The notes under the pieces are model-generated. The model was not told the DNA's origin. It searched no databases and was given only the letters and a program-made list of their open reading frames with translations. Shown here one piece after another: positions 1-6,506 of a stretch of DNA of 48,612 bases (position 1 is the stretch's first letter; each line of letters begins with the position of its first letter). The DNA is from a virus. Location: IMG/VR virus record IMGVR_UViG_3300048904_000453, positions 1 through 48,612 of that record. One strand, given 5' to 3'. The position numbers were made by a program, and so were the translations under genes.

Positions 1-1158
1 ATGCTCACGATCAAGCAGATTGACGCTGCAAAACCCAAAGAGAAACCTTACAGGGTTGCAGATGGAAACGGACTATTCCTCTATGTGCCGGCATCCGGAA
101 AGAAGGTCTGGCAGGTGCGCTACCAGTTCGACGGAAAAGAGAAGGTGCACACGATCGGGAAGTATCCGGAGATTGGCCCGGCGGATGCCAGGAGCATGGC
201 ATTTGAGCTGAAACGCGATTTGGCTATTGGCCTTAATCCGGCCGTTAAGAAAAAACAGAAGGGAAAGCAACCGGACTCGTTTGGTTCAATTTTCGAGGAG
301 TGGTACAAGCATAAGAAGCAGGTTTGGTCTGAAAAGTACGCCAGTGAACTCAGGCGCATGTTTGATGACGACATCCTTCCTTATATTGGCAAGCTGCAGA
401 TGGATGACATCGAGCCGATGGCTCTGCTGAAGGTGTTGCGCAGGTTTGAGGAACGGGGCGCGATGGAGCGAGCCAACAAAGCGCGGCGCCGCTGCGGTGA
501 AGTGTTTCGCTATGCAGTCGTCACCGGACGTTGCAAATACAATCCGGCGCCAGACCTTGCTGATGCAATGAAAGGCTATCGCAAACAGAACTATCCGTTC
601 CTGCCGGCCGACCATATACCAGCGTTTAACGCAGCGCTAGCCACTTATTCAGGAAGCGTCATTTCCCGCGTTGCTACCCAAATCCTTCAGTACACCGCCC
701 TGCGCACTAAAGAGATGCGTAGTATGCAATGGACAGACGTCGATTTCGAAAACGACCTGATTACGATCGCCGCGGGCGTGATGAAAAATCGCAAGCAGCA
801 CGTTGTGCCGATGTCACGCCAGGTAAAGGCGTTGCTGAAGTTCCTGCACCCAATCACCTCCACCTCGGCATTCGTATTCCCCGGCCGCAATGACAAATCC
901 AAATCAATCAGTGACGCGGCCGTGCTGCTGGTAATTCGCCAGATTGGCTATGAGGGCCTTGCCAGTGGGCATGGTTTCCGGCACCAGTTCAGCACGATTC
1001 TGAACGAGCACGGCTGGCCGCATGATGCGATAGAGCGTCAGCTGGCTCACGTCGATCGCAATAACATCCGAGGCATCTATAACCACGCGCAGTACCTTGA
1101 AAAACGCAGGGAGATGATGCAATGGTGGGCAGATTATCTGGAAGGAAATGGGGCGTAA
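1..1158 (+). CDS. intS: P4-type tyrosine integrase (IntS-like)
   Basis: Site-specific recombinase that integrates and excises the prophage. The 385-residue length is normal for the family. Residues about 1-90 form the arm-type DNA-binding (DUF4102) domain, 95-195 the core-binding SAM-like domain, and 215-380 the catalytic domain. Visible catalytic residues are Arg235 (TALRTKEMR), His324 and Arg327 (HGFRHQF), His350 (RQLAH) and nucleophile Tyr360. The protein ends in the MQWWADYL motif common to P4/IntS/HK620-type integrases. Its start is the first base of the window, so its promoter and attL are not visible. The pairing with a TorI-type excisionase and an argW 3' end at the other end of the element suggests an IntS-type enzyme using tRNA-Arg argW. 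The family call is secure; the ortholog name is inferred from context. Confidence 0.95.
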   Translation: MLTIKQIDAAKPKEKPYRVADGNGLFLYVPASGKKVWQVRYQFDGKEKVHTIGKYPEIGPADARSMAFELKRDLAIGLNPAVKKKQKGKQPDSFGSIFEEWYKHKKQVWSEKYASELRRMFDDDILPYIGKLQMDDIEPMALLKVLRRFEERGAMERANKARRRCGEVFRYAVVTGRCKYNPAPDLADAMKGYRKQNYPFLPADHIPAFNAALATYSGSVISRVATQILQYTALRTKEMRSMQWTDVDFENDLITIAAGVMKNRKQHVVPMSRQVKALLKFLHPITSTSAFVFPGRNDKSKSISDAAVLLVIRQIGYEGLASGHGFRHQFSTILNEHGWPHDAIERQLAHVDRNNIRGIYNHAQYLEKRREMMQWWADYLEGNGA

Positions 1159-1164
1159 TGCCCC

Positions 1165-1464
1165 TCAAATCGTCGGCCTGTCATCCTCATGCATGGTCGT
1201 GATTTCATGCGTCACCACTCCCACCACTGCGATATCTTCCAGCAGGTCATCCATCAGGAATGCGCCATCGTCGGTAATCAGGCGCCGCGGATGAATCATG
1301 ATCATCGCCCACTCATACATGCCTGACATATCAATTAGCACCTTGTCACCGTTTACCGGGTAACGCTGCTTATCGATTATGCACCTGCGGCCGTTCAGCT
1401 CCACCATGCTGGAAGTCTCGCGCGTAGACAGGATGTGCTGCAGCGGCTGAAGCAGAAAGGTCAC
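1165..1464 (-). CDS. Small protein translationally coupled to umuC (possible UmuD/S24-like remnant)
   Basis: Encodes 99 residues. I chose a GTG start at 1464 because it overlaps the umuC stop as GTGA and makes the N-terminus resemble small enterobacterial prophage proteins I recall beside umuC. A later ATG at 1407 would give 81 residues, and an upstream ATG at 1563 would run deep into umuC. The C-terminal part (DDLLEDIAVVGVVTHEI) resembles the end of UmuD/LexA-type S24 peptidases, but I see no clear Ser-Lys dyad and the protein is shorter than UmuD (about 139 residues). It may be an accessory or degenerate partner of the polymerase. Its function is unknown. It lies convergent with int, 6 bases from the int stop. 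Confidence 0.6.
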   Translation of the reverse strand: MTFLLQPLQHILSTRETSSMVELNGRRCIIDKQRYPVNGDKVLIDMSGMYEWAMIMIHPRRLITDDGAFLMDDLLEDIAVVGVVTHEITTMHEDDRPTI

Positions 1465-2726
1465 TTCGCTACTGGCAGGTCCGACAGCCTGGTGGTGTAT
1501 GCCGGCGACAACATTTCTCGCTTCATCTCCCAGGATTTCTGGATACCCTGTCCTGCAAACCATAATTTCCCCTTCCCGCTCTGGTTGAGACCATCAACGA
1601 CACGCATCAGCGATTCGCTATTGGCCTGTGGTTTGAATTCGTCAAAGAGATTAAGCTGAGACACACCCTGACTGTAGAAGTCGCCCAGCATCACGCCTGC
1701 TTTCATATACCGGCATCCGTCGCGCCAGATGTGGTCGAGACCCTGCATGGCAACGCGTATTATTTCTCGCGTGTCATTCGTTGGGGTCAGGAGTCTGCCC
1801 ATGACCTGGTTGCCATAGAACACTTCACCTTCTGCATGTGGGCTTGTTCGGACGAACACCGCTACCTGACTGCAATACTGACGCTCCCTTCTCAGCTTCT
1901 CAGCCGCGCGCTCAGCATAAGAGCAAACAGCCTGCCTCATGTCCTCGTATTCAGTGATGCGCGAACCAAATGAACGGGAGCAGACAATCTGCTGCTTAGT
2001 CGGAGCGAACTCTTCCAGCTCGAGGCATGGCTCGCCGCGCAGCTCACGGATGGTTCTTTCCATTACGACAGTGAAGTTATCGCGCATCAGCTTGATGGGG
2101 CTGTTCGCTAAATCCAGGGCTGTGTTAACACCCATGATTTTTAGTCGTTTGGCGATTCTCCTTCCTACGCCCCATACATCCTCGACGTCAATCAGCGCCA
2201 TAAGTTTTCGCTGACGCTCCACGTCAGACAGGTCAAGCACGCCGCCGGTCTTCGTCCACTTTTTTGCAGCATGATTAGCCAGCTTCGCCAGCGTCTTTGT
2301 CTGTGCAATGCCAACGCCAACAGTGAGGTGCGCCTCCTGCTTTATTCGTGCTCTCACCTTTCGGCCGAGTTCATCGAATGACTGCAGTCTGTCCAGTCCG
2401 GTGACGTCCATGAATGCCTCATCAATTGAATAGACCTCAACCGACGGCGCCATATCTTCGAGAATGGTCATCACCCTGTTGCTCATGTCGGCATACAGCG
2501 CGTAATTGCTGCTGAATACGTGAATCTTGTGCCGGCGGATTTCGTCCTTCAGCTTGAAGTAAGGCGCACCCATAGGGATTTTCAGCTCTTTCACTTCGGC
2601 GCTGCGGGCGATTACGCAACCGTCATTGTTGCTGAGCACCAGAACTGGCTTACCGCGCAAATCAGGCCTGAAAACCGTCTCGCAGCTGGCGTAAAACGAG
2701 TTCACGTCAACGAGCGCAAACATCAC
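1461..2726 (-). CDS. umuC: UmuC-like Y-family DNA polymerase (Pol V catalytic subunit)
   Basis: Error-prone translesion polymerase, 421 residues, full length compared with UmuC (about 422). The first catalytic Asp is in ALVDVNSFYASCE (Asp7), and the palm motif YSIDEAFMDV supplies Asp102 and Glu103. SNNDGCVIARS (about 32-42) is the finger segment with the conserved nucleotide-binding Tyr/Arg region. The helix-hairpin-helix region follows (VEDVWGVGRRIAKRL), then the little-finger domain. The start overlaps the stop of the upstream small gene by four bases (ATGA), and the downstream 99-residue gene overlaps its stop, so this is a three-gene operon. A LexA box at 2985-3004 implies SOS induction. 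No complete umuD is visible, so activity may depend on host UmuD'. Confidence 0.95.
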   Translation of the reverse strand: MMFALVDVNSFYASCETVFRPDLRGKPVLVLSNNDGCVIARSAEVKELKIPMGAPYFKLKDEIRRHKIHVFSSNYALYADMSNRVMTILEDMAPSVEVYSIDEAFMDVTGLDRLQSFDELGRKVRARIKQEAHLTVGVGIAQTKTLAKLANHAAKKWTKTGGVLDLSDVERQRKLMALIDVEDVWGVGRRIAKRLKIMGVNTALDLANSPIKLMRDNFTVVMERTIRELRGEPCLELEEFAPTKQQIVCSRSFGSRITEYEDMRQAVCSYAERAAEKLRRERQYCSQVAVFVRTSPHAEGEVFYGNQVMGRLLTPTNDTREIIRVAMQGLDHIWRDGCRYMKAGVMLGDFYSQGVSQLNLFDEFKPQANSESLMRVVDGLNQSGKGKLWFAGQGIQKSWEMKREMLSPAYTTRLSDLPVAK

Positions 2727-2962
2727 ATGCCGCCGTTTGGATTGAATACCTGAAACACGCGCTCATCACCTTCCGATGTCGAAATATCCCGGAAAACTGA
2801 CTTGTGAGCCTCGATCCAGTTGTTGGCTTGCCGTGGCGTGTAATGCCAGTTCAGGCGCTCAAGTTCACTGACAAAGTCGAGTGTGCTTACGGTGTAGCGC
2901 CCAGCAGCATCGCGTTTGATTGCGAATCTGAAGGCGTCTTTGATTTCGTAGTCGCGGGGCAT
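2723..2962 (-). CDS. Small phage protein, first gene of SOS-controlled umuC operon
   Basis: Encodes 79 residues beginning MPRDYEIKDAF. I prefer the ATG at 2962, about 8 bases after a GGAGGGAG ribosome site. The in-frame ATG at 2968 sits too close to it, and any start further upstream lies inside or beyond the LexA box. The protein has an aromatic-rich centre (LNWHYTPRQANNWI) and ends with FQVFNPNGGM. I recall similar proteins ahead of umuC-type genes in enterobacterial prophages, but know no function. Four-base ATGA overlap with umuC implies translational coupling. Expression should be DNA-damage inducible. A modulator of the polymerase or of SOS is possible but is inference only. Confidence 0.75.
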   Translation of the reverse strand: MPRDYEIKDAFRFAIKRDAAGRYTVSTLDFVSELERLNWHYTPRQANNWIEAHKSVFRDISTSEGDERVFQVFNPNGGM

Positions 2963-2984
2963 GGTCATCTCCCTCCCTGATAGA

Positions 2985-3004
2985 TACTGTATATAAATAC
3001 AGTA
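2985..3004 (-). promoter_or_regulatory. LexA box (SOS operator)
   Basis: TACTGTATATAAATACAGTA differs by one base from the 20-base enterobacterial SOS consensus and keeps the CTGT-N8-ACAG palindrome intact. It lies 22 bases upstream of the first gene of the umuC operon, so it should place that operon under LexA control. A strong match like this predicts tight repression. Confidence 0.92.
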
Positions 3005-3098
3005 ATATCGATCGGTGGGATCGATCAAGTCGCTGCGCTTGAGGAATTTGTAAAGCCATTGGTGGGTAAAGAAATTTAGTTTTTTAACTGATGGTGTT

Positions 3099-3126
3099 TT
3101 GACTTAAGCGATTAGAAATCTACGCT
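3099..3126 (+). promoter_or_regulatory. Candidate promoter for small lipoprotein gene
   Basis: TTGACT (3099-3104), a 16-base spacer and TACGCT (3121-3126) precede the lipoprotein start by about 38 bases. The -35 is good and the -10 is poor. The surrounding 3065-3160 stretch is AT-rich and holds no gene. Confidence 0.35.
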
Positions 3127-3164
3127 TAATTAGCAACATATCGTTGCCTTAACGGGGAAAGGAA

Positions 3165-3338
3165 ATGATGAAGAGCTTTTTAGGTGGGATGATCATAATT
3201 ACAAGTCTAATGACATTAGCAGGTTGCCAGCATGAAAGCCCTGCTGTAGGTCCGGATGGCAGACCGCACGCGCCAAGTGGTGAGTCCGTGCCAGGCGGCC
3301 CATTAGGTAAGGGTCCGGTTGGTCAGCCTCAGGCATGA
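3165..3338 (+). CDS. Small lipoprotein
   Basis: Encodes 57 residues. A signal peptide with hydrophobic core ends in the lipobox LAGC, so Cys21 would be lipidated. The mature part is only about 37 residues, rich in Gly and Pro, and ends GPVGQPQA. The ribosome site is GGGGAAAGGA just before the ATG. It is transcribed opposite to its neighbours, which is typical of a lysogenic-conversion cargo gene with its own promoter. Export and lipidation are well supported by the sequence. The function is unknown; envelope location is inferred. Confidence 0.7.
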   Translation: MMKSFLGGMIIITSLMTLAGCQHESPAVGPDGRPHAPSGESVPGGPLGKGPVGQPQA

Positions 3339-3344
3339 TTTAAA

Positions 3345-3374
3345 GTCAGCAGGCACCTTTTAGTGCTTGCTGAC
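3345..3374. terminator. Stem-loop between convergent genes
   Basis: A 12-base-pair stem (3345-3356 with 3363-3374, one G-U pair) around a 6-base loop lies between the plus-strand lipoprotein stop and the minus-strand gene whose stop codon is in the loop. No good T-run follows on either strand, so termination would be weak. Confidence 0.4.
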
Positions 3375-3557
3375 GCCAAAGAGATACATCGCTAACTCAG
3401 CTACGCAGCTCCCGTCCTCATCTTCAAACATCTCAGCCATGTAACCAACCAGAGATTCATTGGTGATCGGGATTCCCTCATCAAGCATGTTAATCACCGC
3501 CTGCCCCATGACGGTACGCACTGCATCCATCGCAAGGTCGCAAACTTCAATGTCCAT
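3360..3557 (-). CDS. YmgB/AriR-like small regulatory protein
   Basis: Encodes 65 acidic residues. The segment MGQAVINMLDEGIPITNESL resembles the core of YmgB/AriR (GQAVTNLML...), followed by a second helix ending ELAMYLFGV. In E. coli that family connects to biofilm, acid resistance and RcsB phosphorelay signalling. A strong ribosome site (AGGAGG) lies about 5 bases before the ATG. The gene is isolated between two opposing units and lies antisense to any read-through from the upstream lipoprotein gene. The family assignment is by recalled similarity and is moderate; the gene itself is likely. Confidence 0.55.
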   Translation of the reverse strand: MDIEVCDLAMDAVRTVMGQAVINMLDEGIPITNESLVGYMAEMFEDEDGSCVAELAMYLFGVSKH

Positions 3558-3683
3558 GCATCCTCCTGTAGTGGAGTCTTAACGGTACGCCTGCATCAAG
3601 GTAATCACATAAGAAACGGCTCAAATGGTCTAACCTCAAGGTTACACCCGCAGCCTGCATGAAGATGGACGCGGTCTTGAGCT

Positions 3684-3705
3684 GCCCCGTCGCCGGGGCT
3701 TTTTT
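3684..3705 (+). terminator. Intrinsic terminator, plus direction
   Basis: GCCCCG (3684-3689), loop TCGC, CGGGGC (3694-3699) and six T residues. The T-run overlaps the stop codon of the minus-strand tail-fibre gene. It would stop plus-strand transcription from the 3.1-3.7 kb segment. On the minus strand no T-run follows the stem. Confidence 0.8.
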
Positions 3706-4996
3706 ATGCGTCGAGACCGTCAATAGCTTTCATGCGCATAAGAAGCTCTTCAATGACTGTTTCCTGTTTCTTTAATCTTTCAACTAAAGCAATGATCGCT
3801 TCTTGGTGCATTGCCGCTGATGCTCCAGCAACGTCGAGATATAGCGGATTGTCAACCTCTTCACCATTGACGAGTTTTTTAATAACTCCTTCATCAACAG
3901 TTACAGCTTCGGGTATTAGCGCCTGCACATCCTGCGCAATCAATCCAACGCCGACCGACTCTATTCCATCGCGACGTATCCATTTATATCCGCGAATCGC
4001 CAAGAAATCAGGATTATCAAGGATGCTTTCGCCGCCAATTAACTCAATATTGTTTTTTAATCTTCTGTCTGATGAATTGACCCAACTGCCGTTAATGGCT
4101 ACAGCATTTCCTCCCTCCCTGAATTGCCAGGTGTACCACGACCCATTTGCGAATATGCCCCTGTTAATGTAAAAATAGTTTCCGATAAATTCCAAAAATT
4201 CATCTATTCCATACGCTGACCAAGCTGAGTTTGTACCATAGCCATAGTTAAATCCTCCATAATTGTTCGTTTGTCCTGAGGATGTGTTTGGACGATAACT
4301 ACTGCGGGATAGAATCCTTGCTCCCGACGTAGATGAAAATCGCTGAATATCAGTAGTGACTATTCCGCCTGATTTATTATTTATAGTGTCGAGTCGGGCG
4401 TCATTACCCTGCGCAACAGTTCCAGAAGTTGTTCCGTAAGAAACGCCCATATTTGCTCGGGCTGTCGCCGCCTGCGCTGGGGAGCCAAAGGCAAGATTGC
4501 CATTCAGATACAAACCACCATTGATGTCCTGACCACCGTTAGCAACAATTCTTCCTGTAAATGTCGCTCCGTCCAGGCTTGCTTTGTTGGCAAACTGAGT
4601 TGCCATATAGCCCCAGCTAGGCCCCTGCCATGATGTGCCGTCGGGCAACGTTACTGTAACTGTTCCAGTACCGGTGAAAATCTGCTGCCAGTTAGCTTTA
4701 TCTAGGTTAAAGCCGCGAATTGCGTACGTGACTTGTGATGCCAACTGAGCAGTAATCGCCGTCATCGTTCCGTATGGCACGGGCGTCCATGACTGACCTG
4801 ACGCTGTCGGCCCAGTAAAATTCTCCATTAAAGTAAGAGATGTATTCGACTCGATCGACTTAACACCAAGCGTATATGCCAGACCTCCTACAGTTGATAC
4901 CAGAAAGTCATTCACTTTTAATTCAGTAGTGAAACTAGTTCCTGTGCCTGTGACGGTTGCTGAGTTATTTGTTAGAGCAATGGTGCCTGCTGGCAT
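3704..4996 (-). CDS. Tail fibre with C-terminal S74 intramolecular chaperone
   Basis: Receptor-binding side or tip fibre of 430 residues. I use the ATG at 4996, which has GGAG 7 bases upstream; an upstream in-frame ATG at 5029 lies inside a terminator. The N-terminus carries a short tail-attachment domain (MPAGTIALTNNSATVTGTG). The middle has fibre-like Gly/Asn-rich repeats and an Ala-rich linker (SPAQAATARANMGV). The end is a peptidase S74 domain: SSDRRLKNNIELI contains the self-cleavage Ser-Asp, followed by GLIAQDVQALIPEAV and a C-terminal coiled coil (MHQEAIIALVERLKKQE). The chaperone trimerises the fibre and is then cut off. It is the last gene of the late operon. A cor moron with its own terminator precedes it, so late transcripts must read through to reach it. 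Confidence 0.9.
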   Translation of the reverse strand: MPAGTIALTNNSATVTGTGTSFTTELKVNDFLVSTVGGLAYTLGVKSIESNTSLTLMENFTGPTASGQSWTPVPYGTMTAITAQLASQVTYAIRGFNLDKANWQQIFTGTGTVTVTLPDGTSWQGPSWGYMATQFANKASLDGATFTGRIVANGGQDINGGLYLNGNLAFGSPAQAATARANMGVSYGTTSGTVAQGNDARLDTINNKSGGIVTTDIQRFSSTSGARILSRSSYRPNTSSGQTNNYGGFNYGYGTNSAWSAYGIDEFLEFIGNYFYINRGIFANGSWYTWQFREGGNAVAINGSWVNSSDRRLKNNIELIGGESILDNPDFLAIRGYKWIRRDGIESVGVGLIAQDVQALIPEAVTVDEGVIKKLVNGEEVDNPLYLDVAGASAAMHQEAIIALVERLKKQETVIEELLMRMKAIDGLDA

Positions 4997-5010
4997 AGTT
5001 TTCTCCGGGC

Positions 5011-5038
5011 AATAAAAAACCCGGCGCAATGGCCGGGT
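5011..5038 (-). terminator. Intrinsic terminator after cor
   Basis: On the minus strand ACCCGGC, a 6-base loop and GCCGGGT are followed by six T residues. It ends the cor transcript before the tail-fibre gene. Antiterminated late RNA could pass it. Confidence 0.85.
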
Positions 5039-5050
5039 CTTTATAATGGA

Positions 5051-5168
5051 GCTGCTGTGCCGGGTGCCTCCCGGTGAACCTTACAGTCGTCGGTCCGCGT
5101 CTCGTTTGTATTCAATCTTTCGAGAGAAATAGACTGTCGCCCCACCGCATAGGGGTATTCACAGCAGC
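5051..5168 (-). ncRNA. Candidate structured RNA in the cor 3' UTR
   Basis: A 118-base non-coding stretch folds, by eye, as a closed multibranch structure. A 9-base-pair closing stem (5051-5059 with 5160-5168) encloses three hairpins: 5060-5064 with 5070-5074; 5083-5088 with 5132-5137, extended inside by 5100-5104 with 5121-5125; and 5140-5143 with 5152-5155. The minus-strand terminator 5011-5038 directly follows in the direction of cor transcription. The pairing is symmetric, so the strand is inferred from cor and that terminator. I cannot name a known RNA family. Confidence 0.5.
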
Positions 5169-5207
5169 AGATGGAATTTAGCTTATAAATCTGAAATCGT
5201 AAACCTA

Positions 5208-5435
5208 TTAAGCTTTGTCACAAGTTGAGCTCGTGAAGTTATTGGCGCTGACCCACTTCCAGCCAAAAGGATTACCTGCATAATACTGAGTCTGATTAGC
5301 TTGCTTTCGCACGCCGTAAATAGAAACTGTCGTATCCTGCCCGCCAATTCTTGCATTAGCAGTGCACTGTTGAGGTGGGAGCGTCTGGCATCCGGCTAGT
5401 ACAGAAGTAATGATTAAGAGGAAAATTTTATTCAT
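5208..5435 (-). CDS. cor: Cor-like superinfection-exclusion lipoprotein
   Basis: Encodes 75 residues with a lipoprotein signal (SVLAGC, Cys16). The mature part resembles the Cor family of phages N15 and phi80 (CTANARIGGQDTTVSIYGVR, NPFGWKWVSANNFTSSTC). Cor blocks receptor use by FhuA, preventing re-infection by phages that bind it. Two or three mature Cys could form disulfides in the periplasm. Position between the tail tip and the fibre genes is where cor is found in related phages. A promoter at 5462-5490 and terminator at 5011-5038 make it an autonomous moron that could be expressed in the lysogen. The lipoprotein call is firm; the Cor identity is good but recalled. Confidence 0.75.
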   Translation of the reverse strand: MNKIFLLIITSVLAGCQTLPPQQCTANARIGGQDTTVSIYGVRKQANQTQYYAGNPFGWKWVSANNFTSSTCDKA

Positions 5436-5461
5436 TTTTTCATCCTTGTTTATTTCGTAAC

Positions 5462-5490
5462 TTTATACCTTTACCGCAAGGAATCATCAA
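5462..5490 (-). promoter_or_regulatory. Sigma-70 promoter of cor
   Basis: On the minus strand TTGATG, a 17-base spacer and TATAAA lie about 27-55 bases upstream of cor in an AT-rich gap (5436-5521). Both hexamers are close to consensus, consistent with expression independent of late transcription. Confidence 0.65.
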
Positions 5491-5521
5491 ATTTATTTAT
5501 TATTTATCACGATCAAAATTA

Positions 5522-6202
5522 TCAATACCTCTGCACATTTACTGCTACCAGTCGGTTTCGGTAGTTTGTAAGCGTTCCTGTGCCACCTCCCCCCGAATTT
5601 GTATTACCTATGTAGCCGCTAGTAATTTGCGTGCTACTACCATTGAATCTAGCGCTGCTTGCGTATTGCGCCACCACTGGATATACCTGACCGCCTACGC
5701 TGACCGTGCCTATATAGCTTCCCGTGTATACCGGCGCTACAGCCCACTCACCGTCTAGGTTGAAGTTAGCATTAAGTCCTGAACCTGTGTCGGAACCCTC
5801 ATCACCTAACTTCTGTACATCCCGCAAAACCTTCGTCTCATTTGTCAGAATGCATCTCCCTTGCGAGTCGTTGATTTGAATGCCCCATGCAGGGATTGGC
5901 TGAAATTGATATCCGAAAATATAAACGTTTACCGTTCTTGCTGGCCCAGCACACCTTAGGCTCCAAACCCCACCAGATAATTCCAGTGCTTCGCAAGTGC
6001 TTAGAGTGTTACCTTGGGATCCATTGCTATTAGCAAAAATAAACCTTATCGCTCCATCATTGTTGAAAAGATTTATTAATGCTCCGCTACCCGACGCTTG
6101 GGGAACATTAAGTACTCGTTTTTCTAGGAGGGTTAGCGGCATTGTGTCGCCGATATAAAAAGGAACTCCAGCAGAGTCTGTAAGAATCGCTCCGTAAGCC
6201 AT
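5522..6202 (-). CDS. Tail-tip accessory protein (DUF6453-like)
   Basis: Encodes 226 residues beginning MAYGAILTDSAG, the same MAYG start as the next gene upstream, which suggests two related tail-tip accessory proteins. The sequence is beta-rich and ends with Gly/Ser-rich repeats (NTNSGGGGTGTLTNYR). It follows J by two short genes, where other lambdoid phages carry small fibre-adaptor or tip-decoration proteins. The DUF6453 name is from memory and needs a profile search. No signal peptide or membrane segment is seen. Only one base separates it from the upstream gene. Confidence 0.7.
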   Translation of the reverse strand: MAYGAILTDSAGVPFYIGDTMPLTLLEKRVLNVPQASGSGALINLFNNDGAIRFIFANSNGSQGNTLSTCEALELSGGVWSLRCAGPARTVNVYIFGYQFQPIPAWGIQINDSQGRCILTNETKVLRDVQKLGDEGSDTGSGLNANFNLDGEWAVAPVYTGSYIGTVSVGGQVYPVVAQYASSARFNGSSTQITSGYIGNTNSGGGGTGTLTNYRNRLVAVNVQRY

Positions 6203-6203
6203 A

Positions 6204-6506
6204 TTACCTCACGAAAACAAGAATATTTCCAGGGACGTTGGGGAATGTGCCAGCCGAATAATCCGAGCTTGATACCTGAATGACAATCATGCTGGATCCG
6301 CTTGTGTACATCCTCTTTCTGCCATTACCACTTCTGTCTCCGCTGGGCTGAAATAAATAGTCAAGTGAGTATCCTGAAGGTAATGAAAAGGATTGGTTGT
6401 AATTACTGGATGCATCAATCGTAATAACCCCTAGAGCATTAATCTTGACCAGTCCAGTATTGTTATCGACTCCATTGGCATCCCATGTTCCAAAGCCGTA
6501 GGCCAT
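6204..6506 (-). CDS. Small tail-tip accessory protein
   Basis: Encodes 100 residues beginning MAYGFGTWDANG. It is beta-rich with a short hydrophobic end (NILVFVR). The start overlaps the J stop, implying translational coupling with the tail-tip protein. Similar proteins lie after J in other siphophages, where they are thought to decorate or extend the tail tip. The specific role is unknown. Confidence 0.72.
   Translation of the reverse strand: MAYGFGTWDANGVDNNTGLVKINALGVITIDASSNYNQSFSLPSGYSLDYLFQPSGDRSGNGRKRMYTSGSSMIVIQVSSSDYSAGTFPNVPGNILVFVR

Noticed and set aside
3732-4172. 146-codon plus-strand frame opposite the tail fibre
   Set aside because: Antisense to the S74 domain; Ser-rich composition typical of reversed coding sequence.
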